From Oscillospiraceae bacterium (GTDB lineage Bacteria; Bacillota; Clostridia; Oscillospirales; Ruminococcaceae), in NCBI GenBank assembly GCA_012520915.1, contig JAAYNJ010000010.1, forward strand, positions 62,001-126,000: a stretch of DNA of 64,000 nt, in the 5' to 3' direction. Made by a program: the position numbers and the translations under genes. This document shows positions 29,419 through 37,789 of the stretch, piece after piece (the stretch's first letter is position 1; every line of letters begins with the position of its first letter). Below the pieces are notes generated by a model, which searched no databases, was not told the origin of the DNA, and worked only from the letters and a program-made list of their open reading frames with translations.

Positions 29419-29452
29419 AAAAAGACAGCTTCGCTAAAAGCTGTCTTTTTCG
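29419..29452 (+). terminator. Intrinsic terminator, usable in both directions
   Basis: AAAAAGACAGCT pairs with AGCTGTCTTTTT across an 8-base loop; T run on the plus strand and A run before it. Lies between the convergent mscS and acyl-CoA ligase genes. Confidence 0.88.
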
Positions 29453-29498
29453 TTTTAAACTTTAACGGGATAATAAGATACTGTTTTTGACTTTGCCC

Positions 29499-31160
29499 TT
29501 ATTCCGGATTGTATTCGCCTCTTATGGCTTTTCGGATTATTTTACCGGAGTTTGTCTTTGGAAGACTATCCACAAATTTTACTACTCTGGGATATTTATA
29601 AGGAGCGGTGTTTTGTTTTACATAATTCTGAAGTTCCAAAATGAGTTCTTGACTCGGAGAATAGCCTTCATCAAGCACTATTGTTGCCTGAACCACTTGG
29701 CCTCTCACGGGATCGGGAGCTCCTGTGATGGCGCATTCCCTAACGGAAGGATGAGTCATGAGAACACTTTCAATTTCAAAAGGACCGATTCGGTAGGCAG
29801 AACATTTAATGATATCATCATTTCTTCCCACGAACCAATAATACCCATCCTCATCCCGATAAGCTATATCACCGGTATGGTATTCAAAATCCGACCCGTA
29901 TGCATATTCTATCTTGCCGTTGCGGAAATATCCCTGAATCAAACCTTCGGGCAAACCGTACTGGAGGCTTCTGACGACAATCTCACCCTCGGTATTTGGG
30001 GGACATATTCTGCCGTTTCTGTCTTCCAGGACTATATTGAAAAGAGGTGCGGGTTTGCCCATTGAGCCGGCTCTTGCTTCAAACCAGGGGAAATTTGCAA
30101 TCATGACATTGCTTTCGGACTGACCGTAACCTTCATGAATTGTAAGTCCCGTAATATCATGAAAATCTTTTATAATTATGGGTGACAGCGGCTCGCCTGC
30201 GGTACAACAATGTCTGACCGATTCAAAATCTTCTTTCGTCAATCCTTCCTTCATGAGGAGTCTGTATATCGTACCCGGAACACAGACGGTTGTCGGCTTA
30301 TATCTCTTTATTACCTCGAGGTGTAATTTCGGGTCGAATCTATTGGCCGCATCGAACGCAAGCACCGCACTGCCGCAAAGCCACTGACCGTAAAAACTGC
30401 CCCATGCAAATTTCGCCCATCCGCTGTCTGCTGCGGTAAAGTGCAGACCGCCGTCCACTACACATTGCCAATAACCGGCAGTTACAATGTGGCCTAAAGG
30501 ATATGTGTAGGAATGGGTTGCGAGTTTTGGCGGACCGTTTGTTCCCGAAGTAAAATATATTAAAAAATGATCATCAAATGTTATGGAAGGATCCGCAACA
30601 AATTTTTCTTTAGTGTTGCTCTCTCCCTTCGAGAAATCAATCCATCCATCCCTCTGTTTTCTAATCAAAGCAAAATACTTGACTTCGGGACAATCATCCT
30701 TTGCCCTTTCAACCTGATTGATTATGTAATCGTCATCTGCAACGATTATCATCTTAACCTGTGCCGCATTTGCCCTGAATGAGATATCACTTGATGTCAA
30801 CTGAAACGAAGCGGGAATGAGGATTGCTCCAATCCTGTGTAGCGCAATAGCAATCATATAATATTCCCACCGTCTCCTGAGAATAAGCATGACACGGTCT
30901 CCCTTTTCTATACCAAGGGATTTTAAATAATATGCAACACGTTGAGACCTTTCGGAAACTTCGGTAAAAGTAAAAGATCTCGCATTATTACCTGTTTCGT
31001 CACAGTAAATAATAGCCAGACGCTGCGGTTCCTTTGCAGCATATGAGTCGACGACATCTGTTGCAAAATTGAAGTTATCATCATACATCAGATAATAATT
31101 TCTTAAAAAGTCCTCATATGAATCAAACTCTGTCTTAACAAGATATTTTGATGCCCTCAT
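29499..31160 (-). CDS. Acyl-CoA ligase (AMP-forming), T-box controlled
   Basis: A 553-residue ANL-superfamily enzyme that activates a carboxylic acid to acyl-AMP and then acyl-CoA. Visible motifs: P-loop YFTSGTNGPPKLATHS near 200, GYGQSESNV near 340, the YHTGDIAYRDEDGYYWFVGRNDDIIK stretch's TGD and hinge RNDDIIK near 430, and the C-terminal catalytic Lys in PKTNSGKIIRKAIR. The whole-length pattern resembles acetyl/medium-chain acyl-CoA synthetases (ACSM type); substrate is not readable. Preceded by AAAGGAAAAAG and, just upstream, a complete T-box leader whose specifier reads GUC. I infer, without proof, a link to valine supply, for example activation of isobutyrate. Confidence 0.9.
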   Translation of the reverse strand: MRASKYLVKTEFDSYEDFLRNYYLMYDDNFNFATDVVDSYAAKEPQRLAIIYCDETGNNARSFTFTEVSERSQRVAYYLKSLGIEKGDRVMLILRRRWEYYMIAIALHRIGAILIPASFQLTSSDISFRANAAQVKMIIVADDDYIINQVERAKDDCPEVKYFALIRKQRDGWIDFSKGESNTKEKFVADPSITFDDHFLIYFTSGTNGPPKLATHSYTYPLGHIVTAGYWQCVVDGGLHFTAADSGWAKFAWGSFYGQWLCGSAVLAFDAANRFDPKLHLEVIKRYKPTTVCVPGTIYRLLMKEGLTKEDFESVRHCCTAGEPLSPIIIKDFHDITGLTIHEGYGQSESNVMIANFPWFEARAGSMGKPAPLFNIVLEDRNGRICPPNTEGEIVVRSLQYGLPEGLIQGYFRNGKIEYAYGSDFEYHTGDIAYRDEDGYYWFVGRNDDIIKCSAYRIGPFEIESVLMTHPSVRECAITGAPDPVRGQVVQATIVLDEGYSPSQELILELQNYVKQNTAPYKYPRVVKFVDSLPKTNSGKIIRKAIRGEYNPE

Positions 31161-31179
31161 TCTTTTTCCTTTCGAATAA

Positions 31180-31445
31180 CCAACGCCCTTTGGATATTAT
31201 CCAAAGGGCGCATAAAAACGCGGTACCACCTCTGTTTGCAAAATAAATCTGCACTCTCATACGGAACAATAACAAGTTCCGATCGCAGATAACGCCTGCG
31301 GCGCGTCGTAATCTACTTAGGTTAATTCCCGTTCAATACGCAACTCAAAGGCGACTTCACCGACATCCAAAATAGCACTTCCACCATCGGCTACTCTCTG
31401 TATTTGGAGAATTCGGATACTATTCCTCATCAAAGTCTTTATGGC
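31180..31445 (-). promoter_or_regulatory. T-box riboswitch leader, specifier codon GUC (valine)
   Basis: Read on the minus strand. Stem I begins near 31436 with the kink-turn segment TTTGATGAGG, then AATAGTAT on the 5' side of the specifier loop, a CAGAGAG bulge near 31400 and a GGTGGAAG apical loop. On the 3' side the order is GTGAA-GUC-G-CCTTTGAG; GUC at 31355-31353 aligns exactly with the specifier position of the glyQS leader (codon, one purine, lower helix ending in TTGAG). The T-box core GGTGGTACCGCG is at 31230-31219. The antiterminator (CAGAGG with CCTTTG) competes with a perfect 12-bp terminator stem ending at 31184. The T tract after the terminator is poor (TTGGTTATT). Confidence 0.9.
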
Positions 31446-31506
31446 TTTTGCATCAAAAGTGACACAAAATTTTTCGGTTATAATTGATTTTTAAAATGTA
31501 AACGGT

Positions 31507-32283
31507 TTACTTCAGTATTTTAATTTTTCCTATTAAGGGAATTTCTTTCTCTTTTCCGCTTGCGGCATTTACGATTCCCATTATTGCAAGCACCAACAGG
31601 AAAATCCAGGCTGCGGCAAATATCAGGTTTATGATAAGTGCGACAATAGGAGCTCTCCACAGCAAAGACGCAGTGACGGCGGTAATTATTGAATTGACTA
31701 TCGATAAGGCGACCGAGAATATCAATAAAACGAGTCCCTGGTTTGCATGGAATCTTGCAAATTTAGAATTTTTAGCTGCAAAAATCGGTACTAAGACCAA
31801 CAGACCGAAATATGCGAGTATCGCCATGACCTTATTGTCTGCAATGTCCTGATTCGGATCCTGATAGGCACCCTGGCCTGCATAGGGCTGCTGATAACCT
31901 TGCTGGGGCTGCTGATAGCCTTGCTGGGGCTGCTGATAACCTTGCTGGGGCTGCTGATAGCCTTGCTGGGGCTGCTGGTAGCCTTGTTGGGGTTGCTGAT
32001 AGCCTTGCTGCGGCTGCTGGTAACCTTGCTGAGGCTGTTGATAGCTTTGTTGCGGCTGCTGATAACCTTGTTGCGGCTGCTGGTAGCTTTGTTGCGGGGC
32101 TTGGTATACGGGCTGCTGGGGTTGTTGATAAACAGGTTGAGGAGGTGTTTCAACAGGAACAGGCGGAACAGCCGGCTGTTCCGAAACGGGAGCCTGTACG
32201 GGTGCTACGACTGGGGTTCCGCATTTGTCGCAGAAATTTACCCCTTCGGGAATCTGGTTTCCACAGTTACTACAATTTATCAT
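31507..32283 (-). CDS. Zinc-ribbon membrane protein with Gln/Pro/Tyr-rich tandem repeats
   Basis: 258 residues from the ATG at 32283, which follows GAAGGAGAAAAT; an upstream extension of 31 codons is open but lacks a ribosome-binding site. Residues 1-22 form a zinc ribbon (CSNCG ... CDKCG). Residues about 30-155 are low complexity, with ten copies of a GYQQPQQ-type heptad. The last 90 residues contain about three hydrophobic helices, the first with ILAYFGLLVLVPIFAAKNSKFARFH-like pattern, resembling DUF4870-type membrane domains. Function unknown; such zinc-ribbon/disordered/membrane proteins are common in Clostridia. Copy number of the repeat is likely variable between strains. Confidence 0.8.
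   Translation of the reverse strand: MINCSNCGNQIPEGVNFCDKCGTPVVAPVQAPVSEQPAVPPVPVETPPQPVYQQPQQPVYQAPQQSYQQPQQGYQQPQQSYQQPQQGYQQPQQGYQQPQQGYQQPQQGYQQPQQGYQQPQQGYQQPQQGYQQPYAGQGAYQDPNQDIADNKVMAILAYFGLLVLVPIFAAKNSKFARFHANQGLVLLIFSVALSIVNSIITAVTASLLWRAPIVALIINLIFAAAWIFLLVLAIMGIVNAASGKEKEIPLIGKIKILK
31888..32097 (-). repeat. Ten tandem 21-bp repeats coding for GYQQPQQ heptads
   Basis: Ten in-frame 21-base units (CTGCTGATAACCTTGCTGGGG on the plus strand and close variants). Left-hand units are nearly identical while those to the right carry more synonymous changes, as expected for recent expansion at one end. Confidence 0.95.
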
Positions 32284-32478
32284 ATTTTCTCCTTCTTTCA
32301 TAACCGACTCTAAAAATATATAGTCAATATCGTGAAAATTGCTTTTATAGGGAAAGTTTACATCAATAAGCTCCAAAACGCAAGATTAGCTATTGATATC
32401 TCTATAATTAAATATTAAACCGATAAGTAGATAATTTAATAATAAGTAAAACAGGTAATAGTTTAACGGAATAAAATC

Positions 32479-33465
32479 TTAAAAATTTTCAAGATGACTG
32501 CAAAGCATGTTGAGCAGTTTTTCTCCGTCTCCTTTGTATGCTATATAGGTTGGATTCTCAGGGACGGCAAAAGGTCTGTTGTCTACTATCAAAGCACCGT
32601 CGGCAAAGTTTCCCCCTATATCGATGTCGCATTTTTGATGTCTTACATCTGTTAAAACAGACGGGTCGATTACTGCACAAACAGCAAGAACATCATGAAG
32701 AGCACTTTTCTCAACTACTCGCGTTCCGATTTTGTTGGCGGATGAGATTCGATGACGCAACATGTTTGCAGCAAATACGGCGGCGGGGTTGCCTATTTTT
32801 TCCATTTTGTCGGCATCATCATAACCAAACCAGGAACTGTGCGTTGCATCCAGTGTGACTATCGTTACTTTAACTCCGCTGTTTATAACAATCTTTGCCG
32901 CCTCGGGATCATTATAAAAGTTGATTTCTGCGAGTGGAGTTATATTGTGCACATATACACCACCGCCCATGCAAACTATCTCTTCTATATTGTCAGCTAC
33001 TGAAGGATCCATTCTAAGTACGGTAGCAAGATTTGTAAGAGGCCCTACCGGGATGACGGTTACCTTTTCCTTGGACTTTTTTATAGTTCTTAACATCCAG
33101 CTGACACCGTGTTCTTCCATTGCCTTCTTGGTTTTTGCAGGGGGAAGATAGGAGAAGCTTTTTTCATGAACTTCAACTTCTTTACCGTCCACCACTCCAC
33201 CGGCTTCTTTGACCAGGGTATTCATTCTTCTTCCCGGCGTTAAATCTTGTGCGATGGGAACCCCAAAGCCTGCAAATACAGGGATATCGGAATTTAAAAG
33301 CTCCATAACCTGAAGTGTATTGGGGACGGTATATTTCAAAGGTTGGTTTCCGAAAGAACACACAATGCCCAAAACATCAAATTCGCCTGACAACACAGCG
33401 GAAATTATTGCTACCGCATCATCGCTCCCGGTGTCTACATCGAGAATTATTTTTTTCTTAGCCAT
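32479..33465 (-). CDS. Inosine-uridine preferring nucleoside hydrolase
   Basis: Hydrolyses the N-glycosidic bond of ribonucleosides for base and ribose salvage. 328 residues with the calcium-binding cluster ILDVDTGSDDAVAI near residue 6-19, VPVFAGFG-type segment (IPVFAGFGVPI) near 78, VIPVGPLTNLATVLRMDP near 135, CMGGGVY near 168, AEINFYNDPEAAKIV near 180 and the catalytic His in SALHDVLAVCAVIDP near 255. Preceded by GGAGAG. Stands alone; 195 bp separate it from the zinc-ribbon gene downstream. Confidence 0.93.
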   Translation of the reverse strand: MAKKKIILDVDTGSDDAVAIISAVLSGEFDVLGIVCSFGNQPLKYTVPNTLQVMELLNSDIPVFAGFGVPIAQDLTPGRRMNTLVKEAGGVVDGKEVEVHEKSFSYLPPAKTKKAMEEHGVSWMLRTIKKSKEKVTVIPVGPLTNLATVLRMDPSVADNIEEIVCMGGGVYVHNITPLAEINFYNDPEAAKIVINSGVKVTIVTLDATHSSWFGYDDADKMEKIGNPAAVFAANMLRHRISSANKIGTRVVEKSALHDVLAVCAVIDPSVLTDVRHQKCDIDIGGNFADGALIVDNRPFAVPENPTYIAYKGDGEKLLNMLCSHLENF

Positions 33466-33616
33466 TTAAAACTCCTCTCCCCTTTATGATTACAAATGGT
33501 CATGTGTCAATATATTATCTGAAATAATACTCAACATATTTTATCATGTAAATGTCAACTCGACAATTTATGAATGTAATTAATACAGTATCGTCGATTA
33601 AAGAGATATTTTGTCG

Positions 33617-33646
33617 TTGATGGAGCATATTGGAATGATGTATACT
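33617..33646 (+). promoter_or_regulatory. Possible promoter of the DsrE-like gene
   Basis: TTGATG, 18-base spacer, TATACT, about 77 bases before the DsrE-like start codon. Confidence 0.4.
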
Positions 33647-33722
33647 CTATCAGAAAGAACGCTAAATAAGTATCAAATAAATGAAATTTAACCGAATATT
33701 AATAATCTGGGGGGATAAACAT

Positions 33723-34061
33723 ATGGATAAAGTATTGTTTTATGCAATGACCGGGGAAAAGATGTGCTTTTTGCATATACTTCTAAATGCAATTAGTCTT
33801 AACGAAAATGGAGTGGAAACAAAAATAATTTTTGAAGGTGCTTCCGTAAAGCTCGTTTCGGTATTTGAGGAGGAAAAAAATCCCTTGTATTTAAAAGCGA
33901 AAGGTTTAGGTTTGATAGCCGGAATCTGTTTTGCCTGCTCGAAAACTCTCGGAGTGTTTGAAAAGAACAACAGTTACGGTATTAAAATGCTGGATGACAT
34001 GTCGGGGCATGCGGGAATGCTGGATTATTCTTTGGAAGGATATAAAATAATCAGCATATAA
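33723..34061 (+). CDS. DsrE-like small cytoplasmic protein
   Basis: 112 residues from the ATG at 33723, behind a GGGGGGAT ribosome-binding site; an upstream frame extension to 33681 is not needed. The pattern (N-terminal strand KVLFYAMTGEK, a helix, strand VETKIIFEGASVKLV, then GLIAGICFACSKTLGV with a CxxC pair, ending in a short strand) fits the DsrE/DsrF fold of small sulfur-relay-like proteins. Genuine sulfur-transfer activity is not shown; the CxxC may bind metal or serve redox. Monocistronic, bounded by its own hairpin terminator. Confidence 0.7.
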   Translation: MDKVLFYAMTGEKMCFLHILLNAISLNENGVETKIIFEGASVKLVSVFEEEKNPLYLKAKGLGLIAGICFACSKTLGVFEKNNSYGIKMLDDMSGHAGMLDYSLEGYKIISI

Positions 34062-34083
34062 ATTACCATATTTGGTATAAGAA

Positions 34084-34118
34084 AACACCCGCACCGCTTT
34101 GAAGCGGTGCGGGTGTTG
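34084..34118. terminator. Strong GC-rich hairpin terminator between convergent genes
   Basis: Fifteen-base stem AACACCCGCACCGCT with its complement at 34103-34117 and a four-base loop. The tail is GGATTTTAT on the plus strand and TTTTCTTAT on the minus strand, so it can serve both the DsrE-like gene and the convergent DUF4003 gene. Confidence 0.75.
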
Positions 34119-34222
34119 GATTTTATGTAAAAAAAGAATTTTATTTTTCGATTATAAAAATCAACTCCACGGCATTCTGATAAATTAAAGATTGAATTGA
34201 GTTAATTGAGTGGTAAATATAA

Positions 34223-35188
34223 TTATGAACTTGAGGTAGAGGCGATTACCGCGGCTGTCTGTTGAGCCACGATTATATTTGTAATTACAACCGAAAGCGC
34301 CGTGGACAACAATTTGTTTTTTTCATCGTTTGCGCGGTCAAAAGAAACGAGTGCCGAAGAAATAATAAGCATCTCCTGTTTTGAAACAGAGTAGGACCCC
34401 AATCTTTTTTTGGTTCTCAATATCTTGTATGTTTTTTCAACCTCGTCAACCAAAGTATCGGAGTTTTCTGAAAGGAGGGATAGAATACCGAGCAGGGGCA
34501 ATGTGTACCTTTTGTCCATTTTCATTCCGCTCTTTCGAAACTTCGAGGAGAGTTCAAGTACAATGTCTCTTCCTTTGTCGCAATCTCCGCTCAGAACGAG
34601 GATTTGAGATAGAATCTTAACGCTATCGCCGATTTTAAATTCAGGTTTAAAAAACCTGTACAATTCTTCCATTCGGAATAGTCCCTGCTCAATGTCAGTG
34701 TCTGAAAGAGCCAACATTGCCGCAATTATATAATCATTCTGACCTGTAATGAATCGATGCTGTTCTTTCATTCCGTCATAGAATGCCTTTGCCCTGTCTA
34801 TGGTTTCGGCGTATTTCTCTTCATTTGTATGAGTTGCTATTTGATATGCGGCTAAAACGAGAAAATCACATGGCCAAAACTTCTTTTCCTTCATCATTTC
34901 GTATACTTTTATTGAGTTGGTTAACTGTCTTTCCCTGTCATTTATCAAAGATAACATTGTGAACACGGTCATTGCACTGTTGCCTCTGAAATTAGACAAC
35001 ACGCCGGTGTTTTCTTTTATAAGGTCATAACTCTCTTGGAGAGCCTTTGTATCTACTTGTCTACTATTTCCGGCATAAATAAGGGCAGATAATCTCTTGA
35101 GTATGGCATTCTGCCATTTGAATTTTTTCTTGAGGGCATGTATGTTATCTCCAAACAGCCCAACTTTTAGCTTAAGACTTTCTCTCAC
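34223..35188 (-). CDS. DUF4003 family protein
   Basis: A 321-residue mostly helical protein. Sequence features of DUF4003 are seen: LSALIYAGNSRQVD near 40, the segment NFRGNSAMTVFTMLSLIND near 75, FWPCDFLVLAAYQIA near 105, and repeated helical hairpins with LPLLGILSLLSE near 230. No membrane segment except a weakly hydrophobic Ala/Val-rich tail and no catalytic motif is visible. Function unknown. It faces the DsrE-like gene and has a long AT-rich region upstream. Confidence 0.72.
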   Translation of the reverse strand: MRESLKLKVGLFGDNIHALKKKFKWQNAILKRLSALIYAGNSRQVDTKALQESYDLIKENTGVLSNFRGNSAMTVFTMLSLINDRERQLTNSIKVYEMMKEKKFWPCDFLVLAAYQIATHTNEEKYAETIDRAKAFYDGMKEQHRFITGQNDYIIAAMLALSDTDIEQGLFRMEELYRFFKPEFKIGDSVKILSQILVLSGDCDKGRDIVLELSSKFRKSGMKMDKRYTLPLLGILSLLSENSDTLVDEVEKTYKILRTKKRLGSYSVSKQEMLIISSALVSFDRANDEKNKLLSTALSVVITNIIVAQQTAAVIASTSSS

Positions 35189-35755
35189 TGCTAACCTCGC
35201 TTTCGCTTTTAAATATCAGCGTTTTATTATTTTAATCGGAATAAATTTTTTGATTGCGATTCCTTATGAATTAATATTGTCAAACATTAACCGGTTTTAT
35301 CTTAAAGCATCTAAAACAATTATAATCGACAGCGGTAAAACTGCATTATTAATTATATTGCTACATGGAATTACATGTCGAAATTAAAAACTTACCGGCG
35401 GCATTGAAAACGGCAGCGAATTCCGCATTGTTAAAACATTTTTGTTAATGAAGATTGCATCTTAATTAATGTTAGATTAGTTATGTAAACTTTTCGTTTA
35501 TAAAAGTTTAATAAAAACAGATTAACCTCTTGATTGCTGATTGTTTAGTTGAGAAACCGATAGAGTTTACATAAATTTAAGAAATAATTAAAAAACGAAG
35601 TAAATTATGAATATTATTTCATGTTGTTATATACCTGAATTATAATATTATGAACTAAAATATGGTAAGATTGTTTTTGGGGTATTGCATTAACAATTGT
35701 ACGAAGATTCGGTGTTTTTTGAAGTAAATTCCGTATTAATAATGTGGAGGACAGC
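35189..35755. other. Long AT-rich intergenic region
   Basis: About 570 bases between two divergent genes. I find no credible coding frame, tRNA or strong hairpin. A perfect TATAAT at 35641-35646, without a good -35 partner, may belong to the hydrogenase operon promoter. The rest is unexplained AT-rich sequence that should hold the DUF4003 promoter as well. Confidence 0.6.
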
Positions 35756-36031
35756 ATGGGAAAAATCATTGTAGAGGTATGTGTAGGTACCCATTGCACC
35801 ATGATGGGTGCAATGAATATTATCGACTCCATCCACTCTTTGGAGGAAATTCAAAGAGAGCTTGATGAAGATTTTTGCGAGGTGGAAGTGCGCGCAACTC
35901 CATGCAGAAAACTGTGTGGCGGGGAAGTCAATGGACCGTTTGTCAAGATTGATGGAGAAGAAATACAAAGTGCCGAGAACGAAGGGGTAATGGCGGCAAT
36001 TATGTCGCGATGCCGATCAAAAAATCTGTGA
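35756..36031 (+). CDS. Thioredoxin-like [2Fe-2S] ferredoxin (NuoE-like), hydrogenase partner
   Basis: 91 residues from the ATG at 35756, behind GTGGAGGACAGC. It has the NuoE-type thioredoxin-like ferredoxin pattern: first ligand pair Cys9 and Cys14 in VCVGTHCTMMG, second pair Cys50 and Cys54 in CRKLCGGEVNGP. It lacks the helical N-terminal part of full NuoE, so it is a stand-alone electron carrier. The gene is 65 bp upstream of an [FeFe] hydrogenase on the same strand, suggesting it carries electrons to or from that enzyme. Confidence 0.85.
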   Translation: MGKIIVEVCVGTHCTMMGAMNIIDSIHSLEEIQRELDEDFCEVEVRATPCRKLCGGEVNGPFVKIDGEEIQSAENEGVMAAIMSRCRSKNL

Positions 36032-36096
36032 TTGATTTTGTGGAAGGGTATTTTGACTATAACGGAATAGGTCTCTTTAGATAAAGGAGGGATTAT

Positions 36097-37602
36097 ATGA
36101 GAGGTCTGTTTACCCCTGTGACCAAGATCAGGCGGCAGGTATTTACGGAAGTGGCAAAGTTCGCTTTTGAAAGACCGCTTGACGGAGAAGATTTTGCATA
36201 TTTTTATGAAAGTTCTTACAGAATTATACCGGGAGAGGTCGCCAAATATCGCGACAGTGTATTCAAAGAAAGGGCGATAATTCGCGAGAGAACCCGTTTG
36301 GCGATGGGGCTTGACATGAGACCTGTCGGCAGACATAAAAACTTGACTGATGAAATGTCAAGAGCCGCAACAGGTGAAAAAGTTCTCAATCTGCCGCTTA
36401 TAAATGTCATACCTTTTGCTTGTGAAGCCTGCCCTACGGATAAATTTGAAGTTACGGACAACTGCCGAAAATGCTTAGCCCATCCCTGCACAACCGTTTG
36501 TCCGGTAAATGCGATATCCATGGGCAAAACAGCTGCGGTGATTGATCACAGTAAATGTATAAAATGCAACAGGTGTTTAAATGCCTGTCCCTATCATGCC
36601 ATTGTCCGTTATGGAAGACCTTGTGCAGAAGCCTGTGGAGCGAATGCGATTGGTAGCGATGAACTCGGGCGTGCAGAAATCGATCAGGAAAAGTGTGTGT
36701 CCTGCGGTCTCTGTATAACCAGCTGCCCCTTTGCTGCGATAGCCGACAAGAGTGAAATATTTCAGCTTGTAACCGCGATACGCAAAAAAGAGGAGGTGTT
36801 TGCAGCTGTTGCACCATCTTTTGTTGGACAGTTTGGACCTCTTGCCACGCCGGGTAAAATTTTGGCCGGAATCAGGGCGCTCGGTATAAGCAAAGTCATT
36901 GAAGTCGGTTGGGGAGCAGATGTGGGATCACTCCACGAGGCTGAAGAATTTTTGGAGCAGGTTCCCGAACACAGGGATTTTCTGGGTACAAGTTGCTGCC
37001 CGTCATGGGCGATGTTTGCGGAAAAAAACTTTCCTGAGATATCCGAAAACATTGCAAAAACACATACCCCTATGGTGGCTGCGGCGAAAAGAATAAAAAA
37101 GGAAAGACCTAATGCAAAGGTGGTTTTCATCGGACCCTGTGTGTCAAAAAAAATAGAGGCTTTAAATGATGAGATTCGACCGTATGTCGACTATGTGATT
37201 ACATTTGAAGAGCTGATGGGATTGTTTAGTGCAAAAAGGATTGAATTGAATGAACTTGAAGAGGAAGAATTTGAATCACAGTCTTCAAGAGACGGCAGAA
37301 ACTATGCAATGGCAGGCGGAGTTGCCGATGCGGTTGTAAATGTCGCTAAATCCATAGCTCCGGAACGGGAAGTGCAGGTGATGAGAGCCGACACGCTGAA
37401 AGAATGCAGAAAAATATTAACTCTGGCTAAAGCGGGAAAGGCTAAAGGGTGTCTGCTGGAGGGAATGGCATGTCCCGGAGGGTGTGTTGGAGGACCGGGC
37501 ACCTTGTTACAGATTGCACGGGCGGAAAAAGAGGTTAAGGCTTTCGCAGATACTTCACCATATATGACAGCTACTGATAACCCCTTGGAAGGATTGACAT
37601 AA
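36097..37602 (+). CDS. Monomeric [FeFe] hydrogenase, probably group B
   Basis: 501-residue iron-iron hydrogenase. The three H-cluster motifs are complete: TSCCPSW at 298-304, IGPCVSKK at 345-352 and EGMACPGGCVGG at 455-466. The N-terminal half has a cysteine-rich region near 109-136 and two [4Fe-4S] ferredoxin sites (CIKCNRCLNACP near 154, CVSCGLCITSCP near 200). The overall length, the GPC form of motif 2 and the GGPG ending of motif 3 fit the group B monomeric enzymes rather than the classical HydA or NAD-linked HydABC type. Reaction: reversible reduction of protons with ferredoxin-type electrons. Ribosome-binding site AAAGGAGGG. Maturases hydEFG are not in the window. Confidence 0.92.
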   Translation: MRGLFTPVTKIRRQVFTEVAKFAFERPLDGEDFAYFYESSYRIIPGEVAKYRDSVFKERAIIRERTRLAMGLDMRPVGRHKNLTDEMSRAATGEKVLNLPLINVIPFACEACPTDKFEVTDNCRKCLAHPCTTVCPVNAISMGKTAAVIDHSKCIKCNRCLNACPYHAIVRYGRPCAEACGANAIGSDELGRAEIDQEKCVSCGLCITSCPFAAIADKSEIFQLVTAIRKKEEVFAAVAPSFVGQFGPLATPGKILAGIRALGISKVIEVGWGADVGSLHEAEEFLEQVPEHRDFLGTSCCPSWAMFAEKNFPEISENIAKTHTPMVAAAKRIKKERPNAKVVFIGPCVSKKIEALNDEIRPYVDYVITFEELMGLFSAKRIELNELEEEEFESQSSRDGRNYAMAGGVADAVVNVAKSIAPEREVQVMRADTLKECRKILTLAKAGKAKGCLLEGMACPGGCVGGPGTLLQIARAEKEVKAFADTSPYMTATDNPLEGLT

Positions 37603-37789
37603 AGCATATAAATTTTGTTTTCAGGGATAGATAACCTATGCTATCAGAGAAATTGCCATTTCACTGTAAATGTGTTTTAATATGCTTGATTTTTACTATA
37701 CGGAATCCAAGATATGTCTTAAACAAAACGAAATAATAGTTATTCTTTTGTAAGTCGGTTGTTCTTTTAAAAATTCTTGGAGGATTTTT

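Noticed and set aside
31888-32097. Evenly spaced repeats considered as a CRISPR array
   Set aside because: The 21-bp units are contiguous without spacers and keep the reading frame of a protein.
31900-32313. Long plus-strand open frame with a leucine-rich repeat look, opposite the zinc-ribbon gene
   Set aside because: It is the antisense of the 21-bp repeat tract; the minus-strand frame has the zinc ribbon, membrane helices and a ribosome-binding site.
34084-34118. GC-rich perfect hairpin considered as a mobile-element end or attachment site
   Set aside because: Single copy in the window, placed between convergent genes, best explained as a bidirectional terminator.
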